A stretch of DNA of 64,000 nucleotides, from the NCBI RefSeq assembly GCF_003841465.1, contig NZ_REFZ01000001.1, positions 496,001 to 560,000 on the forward strand, read 5' to 3'. Position numbers and translations under genes: made by a program. A model generated the notes under the pieces. It saw only the letters and a program-made list of their open reading frames with translations. It was not told where the DNA came from and searched no databases. Of this stretch, positions 54,478-63,386 are shown piece by piece. The stretch's first letter is position 1; the number at the start of each line of letters is the position of its first letter. This DNA comes from Natrarchaeobius oligotrophus. GTDB taxonomy: Archaea; Halobacteriota; Halobacteria; Halobacteriales; Natrialbaceae.

Positions 54478-57018
54478 TCAGTCGTCGTCGGTCACGCTCT
54501 CACCCGCGTCGCCGGCGAGTTCGAACTCGAGGTTCTGGGCGGGACGTCGTTCGAGTCCCGCCTCCTCGAGGTGTTTCCAGACGACGTCGGGCGTCATGGG
54601 CATCTCGACGTGGCTGACGCCGGCGTGGGCCATCGCGTCGACGACCGCGTTGACGATCGCCGGCGGCGAGCCGACGGTCGGCGACTCGCCGACGCCTTTC
54701 GCGCCGATCGGGTGGTGGGGCGACGGCGTGACGGTGTGGCCCGTCTCGAACTCGGGGATCTCCATCGCCGTCGGCAGCAGGTAGTTCATGAAGTCCCCGC
54801 CGGTGACGTTGCCGTTGTCGTCGAACGTGATCTGCTCCATCATGGCGGTTCCGATCCCCTGTGCGAGCCCGCCGTGAATCTGCCCTTCGATGATCATGGG
54901 GTTGATCCGGTTGCCGCAGTCGTCGACGGCGACGAACTTCTCGAATTCGACCTCGCCGGTTTCGCGGTCGACCTCCACGATCACGACGTACGAGCCGAAC
55001 GGATACGTCATTTCCGGTGGGTCGTAGTAGTTGACCGCCTCGAGTCCCGGCTCCTCGCCTCCCGGGTGGTTCATGTACGCGCCGGCGGCGATCTCCGTGA
55101 CCGTGACCGAGCGCTCGGGCGCGCCGGCGACGTGGAACTCGCCGGACTCGCGGTCCCACTCGACGTCTTCTTCGGCGGCCTCGAGTTCGTTCGCGGCGAT
55201 CGACTTCGCTTTGTCGCGGATCTTGCGCGCGGCGATAGCGGTCGCCGCGCCCGCGACGGGCGTGCTCCGGGAGCCGTAGGTACCGAGCCCGTACGGATCG
55301 GTGTCGGTGTCGCCGTGTTCGACGACGACGTCGTCGACGTCGATCCCCAGTTCCTCCGCGACGATCTGGGCGAACGTCGTCTCGTGGCCCTGGCCTTGGG
55401 TCTGCACGCCGACCCGGAGCGTCGCCTTCCCGGTCGGGTGGACGCGGATGTCGGCGGAGTCGAACATCTCGACGCCCGCGATGTCGCAGGACTTGCCGGG
55501 GCCGGCGCCGACGACCTCCGTGAACGAGGAGATGCCGATACCGAGCAGTTTGTCGGCGTCCTCGTCGATTCGGCGTTGCTGTTCGTCGCGATAGGCCTCG
55601 TAGTCGGCCATCTCGAGGGCCTCGTCGAGCGCCGTCTCGTAGTCGCCGGAGTCGTAGTTCCAGCCGGTCGGGCTCTCGTAGGGGAACTGGTCGGGCTGGA
55701 TGAAGTTCCGCCGTCGAACGTCCGCCGGGTCCATCCCGAGTTCGTCCGCGAGCACCTTCACCATTCGCTCGACGAGGTAGACCGCCTCGGTGACCCGGAA
55801 CGAACAGCGGTAGGCGATGCCGCCCGGCGCGGTGTTGGTGTAGGCCGCCGACAGCGAACCGTAGGCCGTCTCGACGTCGTACGAGCCGGTGAAGATGTTG
55901 AAAAAGCCCGCCGGAAACTTCGAGGGTTGGGCCGCCGCGTTGTACGCGCCGTGGTTGGCGAGCACGTCGACTCTGATCGCCCGGATCTCGCCGTCCTCGG
56001 TGGCGGCGATTTCGCCGTTCATGTCGTAGTCGCGGGCGAAGCCGGTCGACTGGATGTTCTCGGAGCGCTCTTCGATCCACTTCACCGGCCGCTCGAGGAC
56101 GTACGACGCCGCCGCGGCGACGACGTAGCCGGGGTAGATCGGCACCTTGTTACCGAAGCCGCCGCCGACGTCCGGGCTGACGATTCGGATCTTGTGTTCC
56201 GGGATGCCCGACACCTGCGCGAACAGCGTCCGGTGGATGTGGGGTGCCTGCGAGGTCATGTGGACCGTCAGCTTGTCTTTCCCCGGATCGTAGTCGCCAA
56301 CGGCGCCGCAGGTTTCGATCGGAGCCGGGTGGAGACGCTGGTAGAACATCTCCTCTTCGACCGTCACCGCCGCGTTCTCGAACGCTTCGTCCGTCGCCTC
56401 CTCGTCGCCCGTCTCCCAGTCGAAACAGTGGTTGTCCTCTTTGCCCTCGATGTCGTCTCTGATGAGCGGCGCGTCGTCTTCGAGTGCCGTCTCGGCGTCG
56501 ACGACCGGCTCGAGCACGTCGTAGCTGACGTCGACCTTCTCGGCCCCGTCTTTGGCCGCGTACCGGTCCTCGGCGATGACCGCCGCGACCTCCTGTGACT
56601 GGAACTTCACCTTGTCGTTGACGAGCACGTCCTGGGTGTCGTCCATCAGCGTCGGCATCGTCGCCAGGTCGTACTCCAGGAGGTCGTCCGCGGTCAACAC
56701 GGCGACGACGCCGTCGAGCGCCATCGCACGGGAGCCGTCGATCTCCTCGATTCGGGCGTGGGCGTGGGGGCTCCGGACGAGTTCGCAGTGGAGCATCCCC
56801 GGCTTTTTCACGTCGTCGACGTAGTTGCCGCGGCCGGTGATGAACCGGCGGTCTTCCTTGCGGGAGACCTCCTCGCCCATGCCGCCGCGACCGTGACCGC
56901 AGTGTTTCTCCGGCTGCGGACCGCCGTCCTCGGAGTGGTGGTACTCTCCGCCCGCCGAGTTCTCGGGATCGCTACTCACGGGACTCACCTCCGTCAGCTC
57001 CGGCCGCCGGTCCGCCAC
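54478..57018 (-). CDS. coxL: Form I CO dehydrogenase large subunit
   Basis: Molybdenum-copper catalytic subunit that oxidises CO to CO2. The 846-residue protein carries the form I active-site loop AYRCSFR (residues 402-408; Cys405 is the expected copper ligand), unlike the AYRGAGR loop of form II homologues. [10 protein letters not shown] (about 255-264), [24 protein letters not shown] and the catalytic Glu in GAKGVGES (about 772-779) all match bacterial CoxL closely. The N-terminus has an extra His/Cys-rich stretch ([19 protein letters not shown]). An alternative ATG at 56880 would remove it and the 47-base overlap with coxS, so the start is uncertain. Confidence 0.95.
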   Translation of the reverse strand: MADRRPELTEVSPVSSDPENSAGGEYHHSEDGGPQPEKHCGHGRGGMGEEVSRKEDRRFITGRGNYVDDVKKPGMLHCELVRSPHAHARIEEIDGSRAMALDGVVAVLTADDLLEYDLATMPTLMDDTQDVLVNDKVKFQSQEVAAVIAEDRYAAKDGAEKVDVSYDVLEPVVDAETALEDDAPLIRDDIEGKEDNHCFDWETGDEEATDEAFENAAVTVEEEMFYQRLHPAPIETCGAVGDYDPGKDKLTVHMTSQAPHIHRTLFAQVSGIPEHKIRIVSPDVGGGFGNKVPIYPGYVVAAAASYVLERPVKWIEERSENIQSTGFARDYDMNGEIAATEDGEIRAIRVDVLANHGAYNAAAQPSKFPAGFFNIFTGSYDVETAYGSLSAAYTNTAPGGIAYRCSFRVTEAVYLVERMVKVLADELGMDPADVRRRNFIQPDQFPYESPTGWNYDSGDYETALDEALEMADYEAYRDEQQRRIDEDADKLLGIGISSFTEVVGAGPGKSCDIAGVEMFDSADIRVHPTGKATLRVGVQTQGQGHETTFAQIVAEELGIDVDDVVVEHGDTDTDPYGLGTYGSRSTPVAGAATAIAARKIRDKAKSIAANELEAAEEDVEWDRESGEFHVAGAPERSVTVTEIAAGAYMNHPGGEEPGLEAVNYYDPPEMTYPFGSYVVIVEVDRETGEVEFEKFVAVDDCGNRINPMIIEGQIHGGLAQGIGTAMMEQITFDDNGNVTGGDFMNYLLPTAMEIPEFETGHTVTPSPHHPIGAKGVGESPTVGSPPAIVNAVVDAMAHAGVSHVEMPMTPDVVWKHLEEAGLERRPAQNLEFELAGDAGESVTDDD

Positions 57019-57607
57019 AGCAGTTCTCGAGGCCGCAGTCGAACGCGGCGTCCGACCCGTCGGTCGCGCTCGCGTTCGAGGCGCGATCGGGAATCGAGGT
57101 GCCGCCGTCGGCGGCCGCCCGCGCCTCGAGTTCGTCGGCCGCGTACTCGATCGAGCGGACGATGTTCTGGTACCCCGTACAGCGACAGAGGTTGCCGCTG
57201 ATCGCCTCGCGAATCTCGTCCTCGTCGGGGTCGGGGTTCTCGTCGAGCAGCGCCTTGCCCGCCAGGATCATCCCGGGGGTACAGTAGCCACACTGCAGGC
57301 CGTGTTCCTCGTGGAAGCCCTCCTGCAGCGGGTGCAGGTCGCCCGCCGACTCGGGGAGTTCCTCCATCCCCTCGACGGTGAGCACCTCGCTGCCGTCGGC
57401 CTGGACGGCGAAGGTGAGACAGGACTTGATCGGTTCGTCGTCGACCAGGACCGTACAGGCCCCGCAGTTTCCGGTGTCGCAGCCGATGTGCGTGCCGGTC
57501 AGGTCGAGGTCCTCTCGGATCGCGTGGACGAGCAGCCGCCGCGGCTCGACCTCGATCGTGCGTTTCGTTCCGTTGACCGTCAGCGTGATCTCGCGTTCGT
57601 CGGTCAT
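56972..57607 (-). CDS. coxS: CO dehydrogenase small (2x 2Fe-2S) subunit
   Basis: The 211-residue electron-transfer subunit has an N-terminal plant-type cluster ([22 protein letters not shown], in part [15 protein letters not shown]; about residues 43-64) and the helical C-terminal cluster ([11 protein letters not shown] and [12 protein letters not shown]). These match xanthine-oxidase-family small subunits. It is about 45 residues longer than usual because of a C-terminal tail ending [14 protein letters not shown]. This tail holds three extra Cys (CX4CC) that may bind metal. It overlaps coxM by four bases and coxL by up to 47. Confidence 0.95.
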   Translation of the reverse strand: MTDEREITLTVNGTKRTIEVEPRRLLVHAIREDLDLTGTHIGCDTGNCGACTVLVDDEPIKSCLTFAVQADGSEVLTVEGMEELPESAGDLHPLQEGFHEEHGLQCGYCTPGMILAGKALLDENPDPDEDEIREAISGNLCRCTGYQNIVRSIEYAADELEARAAADGGTSIPDRASNASATDGSDAAFDCGLENCCGGPAAGADGGESRE

Positions 57608-58488
57608 GGTGTCACCGTCCGGACGACGCCGGCGCGCTCGGCCGCGTCGCCGAGCGCCCGTTGGGTCAGTACGTCGACCATGCGTTCTTTGTACAATGCG
57701 TCGCCGTGTTCGTCCGACTCGGGGTTCGACTCGTCGGCCGCCAGCTCGCCCGCGCTCTCGAACAGCTCCGGACTCGGACGCTCGCCCTCGAGGCAGTCTT
57801 CGGCCTCGCGCGCTCGAGCGTTCGTGATGTCGACCGCGGTCAGTCCGATCCCCGCGGTCTCGATCCGGCCCTCGTCGTCGAAGACGAGCCGCGTCGCGAC
57901 GCCGGCCATCGCGTAGTCGCCGGTCTTGCGTTTCAGCTTGTGGTAGGCGCTGCCCTCGCGGGTCGCGGGCGTCGGCACCCGGACTTCGGTGACGAGTTCG
58001 CCATCCTCGAGCGTCGTGTCGTAGGGCAACAGGAAGAACTCGTCCGCGGGGATCACCCGTTCGCCGTCGGGGCCGCGTGCGACGACCTCGCCGTCGTGAG
58101 CCAGCAGGACGCTCCCCCAGTCGCCTTTCGGATCGGCCTGGGTGATCGAGCCGACGACGGTCCCTCGGTTGCGGATCTGCGGGTCCGCGACCAGCGGCGC
58201 GGCGTCGGCGAAGCTGCCGTAGCGGTCGGCGACGACGTCCGCCTCCTCGACGTCGGCGTGGCGCGCGAGCGCGCCGAGTCGAAGGGAGTCGTCGTCTTCT
58301 TCGAGGTAGTCGAGTTCGTCGATGCCGTTGATGTCGACGATCGTCTCGGGACGCGCCAGCCGGAACCGGAGCATCGGGACGAGGCTCTGTCCGCCCGCGA
58401 GGATCGTCGGCCGCTCGAGGCTCTCGAGTAAGCTGACCGCCTCGTCGATCGTCGACGGTTCGTGGTGTTCGAACGGTGCGGCTTTCAT
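57604..58488 (-). CDS. coxM: CO dehydrogenase medium (FAD) subunit
   Basis: The 294-residue FAD-binding subunit has family motifs [19 protein letters not shown] (about residues 29-47) and [19 protein letters not shown] (about 104-122), which contact the flavin. [17 protein letters not shown] follows in the C-terminal domain. It starts [21 protein letters not shown] at ATG 58488; the frame stays open far upstream through coxG, but that part is only a shadow. It overlaps coxG and coxS by four bases each. It would pass electrons from CoxS to the quinone pool. Confidence 0.94.
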   Translation of the reverse strand: MKAAPFEHHEPSTIDEAVSLLESLERPTILAGGQSLVPMLRFRLARPETIVDINGIDELDYLEEDDDSLRLGALARHADVEEADVVADRYGSFADAAPLVADPQIRNRGTVVGSITQADPKGDWGSVLLAHDGEVVARGPDGERVIPADEFFLLPYDTTLEDGELVTEVRVPTPATREGSAYHKLKRKTGDYAMAGVATRLVFDDEGRIETAGIGLTAVDITNARAREAEDCLEGERPSPELFESAGELAADESNPESDEHGDALYKERMVDVLTQRALGDAAERAGVVRTVTP

Positions 58489-59081
58489 AACAGGTTGCGG
58501 AGTCGGTCGGTGACGCCGGCGTCCGCTCGCTCGTCGACGTCGGTCATCTGCTGCTCGATGCTGCTGAAGAAGTCGTTGACGATCTTGTCGGCAACGGGTT
58601 TGATCACCCGCGAACCCAGCTGGGCGATCCGTCCCGAGATGTCGGCTTCGGTCCACCACTCGATGCGCGAGCCGTTGCCGGTTTCGTGTTCGCGGATTCG
58701 CATGCCCGAGGTCATGCTGAAGCTGCTCGAACTCGCGTTGCCGCCGCCGGAGGCGATCATCTCGAAGTTCTCGTCGTCGCGTTCGTCGATCGTGACCGTC
58801 GTCTCGAAGCGGGGCTTGACGCTGCCGACGCCGATCTGCATCAACGCCGCGTACCGTTTGCCCTCCTCGAACGCGCGGTCGGCGACCACCTCCGGGTCGG
58901 CATCGGGAAGCGTCTCGAGATTCTCCTCCGGCTCGTACTCGTCGAAGTTGAACTCCTCGTCCATCGGGACGATGTACCGACACCCCTTCAGGGAATCCCG
59001 TACCGCGACCGGATCCGACAGCACGATCCACGCCTGCTCCGGCGGGACGTCCTCGAGTTCGAACTCGCCCTCGAACTCCAT
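58485..59081 (-). CDS. coxG: CoxG (SRPBCC family)
   Basis: First gene of the cox operon. The 198-residue SRPBCC-fold protein begins [21 protein letters not shown] and has [13 protein letters not shown] (the CoxG/SRPBCC helix), then the strand-rich core and a C-terminal helix [23 protein letters not shown]. CoxG docks CO dehydrogenase at the membrane in Oligotropha; work in mycobacteria suggests it also carries menaquinone. A GGGAGGG ribosome-binding site (59095-59089) precedes the ATG, unusual in this largely leaderless genome. Confidence 0.92.
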   Translation of the reverse strand: MEFEGEFELEDVPPEQAWIVLSDPVAVRDSLKGCRYIVPMDEEFNFDEYEPEENLETLPDADPEVVADRAFEEGKRYAALMQIGVGSVKPRFETTVTIDERDDENFEMIASGGGNASSSSFSMTSGMRIREHETGNGSRIEWWTEADISGRIAQLGSRVIKPVADKIVNDFFSSIEQQMTDVDERADAGVTDRLRNLL

Positions 59082-59133
59082 CAGCGAGCCCTCCCGTTCG
59101 GCCGCTCGAATCGCGTGCGTCTCGCCGTCATCT

Positions 59134-59140
59134 TTTATAA
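59134..59140 (-). promoter_or_regulatory. Likely TATA box of the cox operon
   Basis: On the minus strand TTATAAA (59140-59134) lies about 55 bases before the coxG ATG. That implies a transcript start near 59110 and a roughly 30-base leader. The leader contains a good Shine-Dalgarno sequence at 59089-59095. The 315-base gap 59082-59396 holds no gene; an AGCATGCT palindrome at 59153-59160 is a possible operator. Confidence 0.5.
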
Positions 59141-59396
59141 CCCCTTACTATGAGCATGCTATTACCACGATCAATCATTTCGGATAGCACCGTGATAAAG
59201 GTTCCCCTGCCACACACTCGCACGGGAGTGGGCGACGGGGGCTCGGCTCGTGATTCGAGGGACCGTCGGAATCGATGCCGAGAAACGGCGCGCACGTCCT
59301 CGTCTCGAGGCCGCGACTCGAGCGATTCGGGACGAGGATACCGCTCGGAGCGGTCCCGTCTCGAGGAAAACGACCGACCGCACCCGACGGTATCCG

Positions 59397-59558
59397 TTAC
59401 GCCGGGCCGTCGGACGCCTGCTTTCGAACGACGATGTGACCGTCCTCGACGTGCCACTCGACCCGGTCGCCTTCGCCGACGTCGAGGAAGTTACGAACCG
59501 GCTTCGGAACGGTCGTCAGGTTCTTCTCGGAGATTTTCGTATCGGTGAGACGTCCCAT
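59397..59558 (-). CDS. Small AbrB/SpoVT-like DNA-binding protein
   Basis: A 53-residue protein, easy to miss because of its size, reads MGRLTDTKISEKNLTTVPKP, then VRNFLDVGEGDRVEWHV and EDGHIVVRKQ. This is a swapped-hairpin AbrB domain: a KISEKNLTTVPKPVR DNA-contacting loop and a GDRVEW strand. Such proteins are transition-state-type regulators or antitoxins of VapB type, but no toxin is adjacent. It lies upstream of the cox operon on the same strand and is a candidate local regulator. A perfect palindrome precedes its start. Confidence 0.85.
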   Translation of the reverse strand: MGRLTDTKISEKNLTTVPKPVRNFLDVGEGDRVEWHVEDGHIVVRKQASDGPA

Positions 59559-59561
59559 CGC

Positions 59562-59581
59562 CGCTACGTTGGTTCGTAGCG
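59562..59581. promoter_or_regulatory. Palindrome upstream of the AbrB-like gene
   Basis: CGCTACG (59562-59568) and CGTAGCG (59575-59581) are perfectly complementary around six bases, three bases before the AbrB-like ATG. A CCTATGTAGG segment just upstream is the likely promoter region. Position and symmetry suggest an autoregulatory operator. Confidence 0.4.
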
Positions 59582-59613
59582 CCTACATAGGTTTCGCTAT
59601 ACGTCGGTCGCGG

Positions 59614-59904
59614 TCATCCCGACGACCGCCAGCGGTGTGCGCCGCCGTCGGACGCCCGATCGAAGTCGAGATCGTACCGGTCGGACTCGATCAACACCGG
59701 GCCGGGAACGTAGCAGTCCCGCCCGTCGAGTTCCTCGAGCAGGCCGCGGTCGGCCATCGTCGAGAGCACGTCCCGGACCGTCCGCTCCTTGCCGGGGATC
59801 AGGTTCGCCTCCTCGACGACGCTCTCAACGTCGACCCGCCCCTGTAAAAATGCCAGCCGAATAGCCGCAACCCACGACGGCTCTCGCCGCAACTCCCGAC
59901 ACAT
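59614..59904 (-). CDS. Small winged-helix-like haloarchaeal protein
   Basis: The 96-residue protein starts MCRELRREPSWVAAIRLAFLQ. VESVVEEANLIPGKERTVRDVLSTMADRGLLEEL reads as a helix-turn-helix with a small wing (in part VRDVLSTMADRGLLEEL). It ends in a basic tail. A TATTATAAT element (59928-59936) lies about 28 bases before the ATG, supporting a leaderless start and excluding the longer upstream frame. It is probably a DNA-binding regulator of unknown target, one gene upstream of the AbrB-like gene. Confidence 0.75.
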   Translation of the reverse strand: MCRELRREPSWVAAIRLAFLQGRVDVESVVEEANLIPGKERTVRDVLSTMADRGLLEELDGRDCYVPGPVLIESDRYDLDFDRASDGGAHRWRSSG

Positions 59905-60037
59905 GGGCCAACGAATGGGTGAGACGGTATTATAATTTCTGGTAGGTACGGTGCGGATTCTGTGAGATCGGTGGTGTTTACCGTCGTCGAAGCCGTCCCG
60001 GGGGAGTGCAGGTCCGACCGCCGGACCCGCTTCCCCG

Positions 60038-61126
60038 TCAAAACGCGCACAGGTCCTCGAGAACGGCCTCGGCGCTTCCGTCGTCGACGAACTGGCGGGC
60101 GCGCTCGAGGCCGTCCTCGAGCGTGTCGACGTCTCGGCGGGCGTACATCCGCAACGCGCCGTTGAGTGCGATGGCGTCCGCGAAGTGATCGTCGCGCTCG
60201 CCGGCCAGCACTTCCTCGGTAATCGTCGCGGAGTCGCCCGTGACGTCGTCGACCGCGAGGTCCTCGCTTTCCATCTCCATTCCGTACTCTCCGGTTTCGA
60301 TCTCGTAGTCCTCGAACGACTCGTCGTCACCGCTCGAGGCGTCCGGACGCGCCCACTCGGCGACTTTCGTGTAGCCCGGACGGATGTCGTCGTACCCTTC
60401 CATCCCCTGGAAGAAGATCGCCCGCGAGTAGTCGAGTTCGTCGCTCGCCTTGATCAGGTCGGTCAGTTTCTTCGCGAACGCGAGGTGATAGAACGACCCC
60501 AGGTGGACGTCGGCGTTCGCGGGGTTGGCGACCGTCTCGATGGTGTTGACGAACGTCCGCACGCCCATCTGATCGCGGCGGTCGTAGAGGTCCTGAATCC
60601 CGGGGTTGAACGCAGGCTGGTAGTAGAAACCGAAGCCGGTCTCGTCGACCATCTCGGCGCTTTCTGCGGGCTCGAGTTCCGTCCGCACGCCGAGTTCGTC
60701 GAGCACGTGTTTGTACGCCGTCGCCTTCTGGGTCGGGACGCGGTCGCCGGAGTGGACCACGATCGGCGTTCCGGCCGCGGCGGCGACGATCCCGGCACCG
60801 ACGCCGAGAACGGCGGAGGTGTGCTTTCCGTCGTAGTTCGCCCCGCAGTCGACGGGGTCGCAGTCGGGTTCGGCAGTGACGACCGACTCCTCGCGCATGA
60901 CGTCGGTGTAAGCCGCGAGTTCCTCCGGCGTGTTGCGCTTCCAGCGATTGGCGAGCCAGAACGCGCCAAGCGTCGTCGCGTCGGGTTCGCCCGCGAGAAT
61001 CCGCTGGAACGCCTCCCGGGCCTGCCCGCGGGTCATGTCGTCGGCCGACTTGTGTCCCGAGCCGACGACCTCCGTCATCAGCCGTTTGAGCGGCCACTCA
61101 CCGAACTCCTGGGTTGCCTGAGCCAT
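60038..61126 (-). CDS. TrpD2-like anthranilate phosphoribosyltransferase family protein
   Basis: The 362-residue protein has the type III phosphoribosyltransferase fold. The N-terminal helical domain is EWPLKRLMTEVVGSGHKSADDMTRGQAREAFQRIL (in part LMTEVVGSGHKSADDMTRG). The Gly-rich PRPP loop region reads DCGANYDGKHTSAVLGVGAGIVAAAAG (in part CGANYDGKHTSAVLG). VHSGDRVPTQKATAYKHVLDELG follows. It lacks a trp operon context, and the loop differs from true TrpD, so the TrpD2 (YbiB-like) group fits better. Its substrate is unknown. Start at ATG 61126. Confidence 0.85.
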   Translation of the reverse strand: MAQATQEFGEWPLKRLMTEVVGSGHKSADDMTRGQAREAFQRILAGEPDATTLGAFWLANRWKRNTPEELAAYTDVMREESVVTAEPDCDPVDCGANYDGKHTSAVLGVGAGIVAAAAGTPIVVHSGDRVPTQKATAYKHVLDELGVRTELEPAESAEMVDETGFGFYYQPAFNPGIQDLYDRRDQMGVRTFVNTIETVANPANADVHLGSFYHLAFAKKLTDLIKASDELDYSRAIFFQGMEGYDDIRPGYTKVAEWARPDASSGDDESFEDYEIETGEYGMEMESEDLAVDDVTGDSATITEEVLAGERDDHFADAIALNGALRMYARRDVDTLEDGLERARQFVDDGSAEAVLEDLCAF

Positions 61127-61244
61127 ACCCGACAGTTGGGATGGACGGCGCAAAAACGTCCCGCTTCCGGCGTCGATCGATCCCGGCAACCGGCGGCTCC
61201 GCCGGAACCGAATCGGCGGTGGACGCGACCGACGGGGTGAACTG

Positions 61245-61326
61245 ATACGGTTTCCTGTCCGTCAGTTCCGGCGCACCCGCGACCCGGGCGGCGGGTGCAC
61301 CGGTACATCGGCACGGCAATCCGTAT
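61245..61326. repeat. Palindromic repeat element, copy D
   Basis: This copy matches copy A (17219-17299) over most of its length, with an almost identical central block GTTCCGGCGCACCCGCGAC...GGGTGCACCGGTACATCGG (positions 61265-61307). The inner stem CCGGCGCACCCGC / GCGGGTGCACCGG is well kept; the outer ATACGG...CCGTAT arms are more diverged. It ends three bases before the stop codon of the GNAT gene, the same 3'-end placement as copy A. Confidence 0.8.
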
Positions 61327-61329
61327 GAC

Positions 61330-62091
61330 TCACAGCTCGATCGCCATCATCACCTCGTCGATGTACTCGTCGTCCAGCTTGTAGTGGTTCTCGCGGCTCG
61401 CCTCGATCGTCCAGCCGCGGTCCTCGAAGAACGCGATCGCCCCCTCGTTGGTCGAGGGAACGCTCTGGTACACCTTCTCCTGGCCGCTCGAACGGGCCCA
61501 CTCGAGGGCCCGCTCGAGCAGTTCGGTTCCGATTCCCACTCCGCGGTAGACCTCGAGGACGCCGACGGTGAGTTCGGTCGTGTGGCTCAGCTTCTCGAGT
61601 TTCGGGACGTGAAGGTGGGCCCAGCCGACGACGTCGCCGTCGACCGTCGCCACGAAGAACATCCGCGACTCGAGGTCGTTGTGGCGCAACAGCACGTCCT
61701 CGTGGTCGAGTGCGTCCGCGACGGACTCGGCTTCGATGTACGTCATCTCCTCGACCACTCGCCGGATCGCGCCCACGATTCCCGTAAGGTCCTCCTGTCT
61801 TGCGGGCCTGATCGTCACCTCGACCTCGTCGGCCGAGAACCGCCGACGGTCGTCCTCGAGGTCGACGGCGATCCGCAGGGTGCCGTCCGCTCCCTCCTCG
61901 AGGTAGCCGTCCCGCTTCAAAATTGCGACGCCGTGGCGGAACGCGCGGGCGTACTGCGGATCGCCGGGCGGGTCGTCCGGAAACAGCTCCCGGCGCGCTC
62001 GCTCGGCGTCGACGGCTCCGTGTGCCTCGACGTACTCGTAGATCCGCTCGCGTTCGTCCCCGTCGATCGAGATCGGCTCGGTCAACACCAT
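61330..62091 (-). CDS. GNAT N-acetyltransferase with N-terminal helical domain
   Basis: The 253-residue protein has an N-terminal helical/winged region (about residues 1-80, RIYEYVEAHGAVDAERARREL and YARAFRHGVAILKRDGYLEEG) and a GNAT domain (about 90-253, TIRPARQEDLTGIVG). The acetyl-CoA loop reads VYRGVGIGTELLERALEWARS (in part YRGVGIGTELL), followed by VPSTNEGAIAFFEDRGW. It probably acetylates a small molecule or protein amine. The ATG at 62091 matches a TATA element about 28 bases upstream; an earlier in-frame ATG at 62118 is less likely. Confidence 0.88.
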   Translation of the reverse strand: MVLTEPISIDGDERERIYEYVEAHGAVDAERARRELFPDDPPGDPQYARAFRHGVAILKRDGYLEEGADGTLRIAVDLEDDRRRFSADEVEVTIRPARQEDLTGIVGAIRRVVEEMTYIEAESVADALDHEDVLLRHNDLESRMFFVATVDGDVVGWAHLHVPKLEKLSHTTELTVGVLEVYRGVGIGTELLERALEWARSSGQEKVYQSVPSTNEGAIAFFEDRGWTIEASRENHYKLDDEYIDEVMMAIEL

Positions 62092-62093
62092 GT

Positions 62094-62107
62094 GTTGTGA
62101 TAACAAC
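62094..62107. promoter_or_regulatory. Palindrome at the GNAT start
   Basis: GTTGT (62094-62098) and ACAAC (62103-62107) flank GATA, between the AATAATTG promoter element (about 62117-62124) and the ATG at 62091. It is a plausible repressor site that would cover the transcript start. Confidence 0.3.
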
Positions 62108-62275
62108 ATCCACAGCAATAATTGTTTTCGTACCGAGGGGTCGTCGAGGATACCCGGGAACGCAGTCGGGAGCAGTTCGGGATTCAGGTCGTGGGTCGCC
62201 GGGACGTCTCGTCGCGACCGGTCTTCGGTCCGGCGACCCGAAAACGATACCTACCGAACCTCCCTAGGGCCGGCA

Positions 62276-63316
62276 ATGAGCAGCCTGTCGGGGGACTGGC
62301 GCGAGGCCATCGACGACGTGGACGCGGCGATAATCGACGGCTACCAGAGCGGTCTGGCGATCGAACGCCGGCCGTTCGAGCGGCTCGGACGGGAACTGGG
62401 AATCGACGAATCCGAAGCCCTCGAGCGCGTCGAGCGACTCGTCGACCTGGGAATCGTCCGTCGGTTCGGTGCCGTCCTCAATCCGCCTGTGATCGGCTCG
62501 TCGACGCTGGCGGCCGTACGAGCGCCCGAAGAGCGGTTCGACGAGATCGCGGCGGTCGTCAACGAGTACCGTCAGGTCAACCACAACTACGCCCGCGACC
62601 ACGAGTGGAACATGTGGTTCGTCGTCACCGCCGGTTCGCGGGAGGTCCGCGACGACATTCTGGCGGAGATCGAACGGCGGACCGGCTGTGACGTGCTCGC
62701 TCTCCCGATGCGCACCGACTACTACATCGATCTCGAGTTTCCGGTCGTCAACGCCGACCGGTTCGCCCGCGAGTCGCTCGCGGACCGAACCGACTCGTCC
62801 GCGACGCGGATCAGCGAGGACGCCACCGGCGATCTCTCCGATTTCGACGCCAATTTGCTGCTTTCGATCCAGGACGGCTTTCCGCTGTCCGCGACGCCGT
62901 ACCGGGAGATCGCCGACGACCTCGAGACGGACGTCGAGTCCGTGCTCGAGACGCTCGATCGCCTGCGGGAAAACGGCTGTATCAAGCGCATCGGTTGCGT
63001 CGTCAACCACGTCGTCACCGGCTTCGACTCGAACTGCATGGTCGTCTGGGACGTCCCCGACGACGAACTCGACGCCCGCGGCGAACGCGTCGGCGCGCTT
63101 CCGTACGTCACGCTCTGTTATCACCGTCCCCGACGACCGGGACAGGGGTGGCCGTACAACCTGTTCACCATGATTCACGGCCGCGACGCCGACGCCGTCG
63201 ACGGGAAGATCGACGAACTGGCGACGGAGCACCTCCCGGTCGACCACGCCCGACTCTACTCGACGGAGACGCTGAAGCAGACGGGCGCGCGCTACGACGA
63301 CATTCTGACGGGCTGA
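62276..63316 (+). CDS. Fused siroheme decarboxylase (AhbA-AhbB type)
   Basis: Acts in the alternative siroheme-dependent heme pathway, decarboxylating siroheme to 12,18-didecarboxysiroheme. The 346-residue protein contains two consecutive AsnC/Lrp-like units, each a winged helix plus RAM-like domain: about residues 1-165 (DAAIIDGYQSGLAIERRPF, NHNYARDHEWNMWFVVTAG) and about 180-346 (DANLLLSIQDGFPLSATPY, GFDSNCMVVWDVPDD, YVTLCYHRPRRPG, YNLFTMIHG). The His-rich and Tyr motifs match AhbA/AhbB and NirDLGH proteins rather than Lrp regulators. ATG 62276 follows an AAAACGATAC promoter-like stretch. Confidence 0.9.
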   Translation: MSSLSGDWREAIDDVDAAIIDGYQSGLAIERRPFERLGRELGIDESEALERVERLVDLGIVRRFGAVLNPPVIGSSTLAAVRAPEERFDEIAAVVNEYRQVNHNYARDHEWNMWFVVTAGSREVRDDILAEIERRTGCDVLALPMRTDYYIDLEFPVVNADRFARESLADRTDSSATRISEDATGDLSDFDANLLLSIQDGFPLSATPYREIADDLETDVESVLETLDRLRENGCIKRIGCVVNHVVTGFDSNCMVVWDVPDDELDARGERVGALPYVTLCYHRPRRPGQGWPYNLFTMIHGRDADAVDGKIDELATEHLPVDHARLYSTETLKQTGARYDDILTG

Positions 63317-63386
63317 TCGGAGCGGAGATCCGCCACGACGCACCGACGGTCCCGATCGAGAACGAATCGAGACGACCGCTCGCGCG

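Noticed and set aside
54328-56598. 756-codon plus-strand frame opposite coxL
   Set aside because: It is antisense to a strongly conserved coxL; no domain is recognisable.
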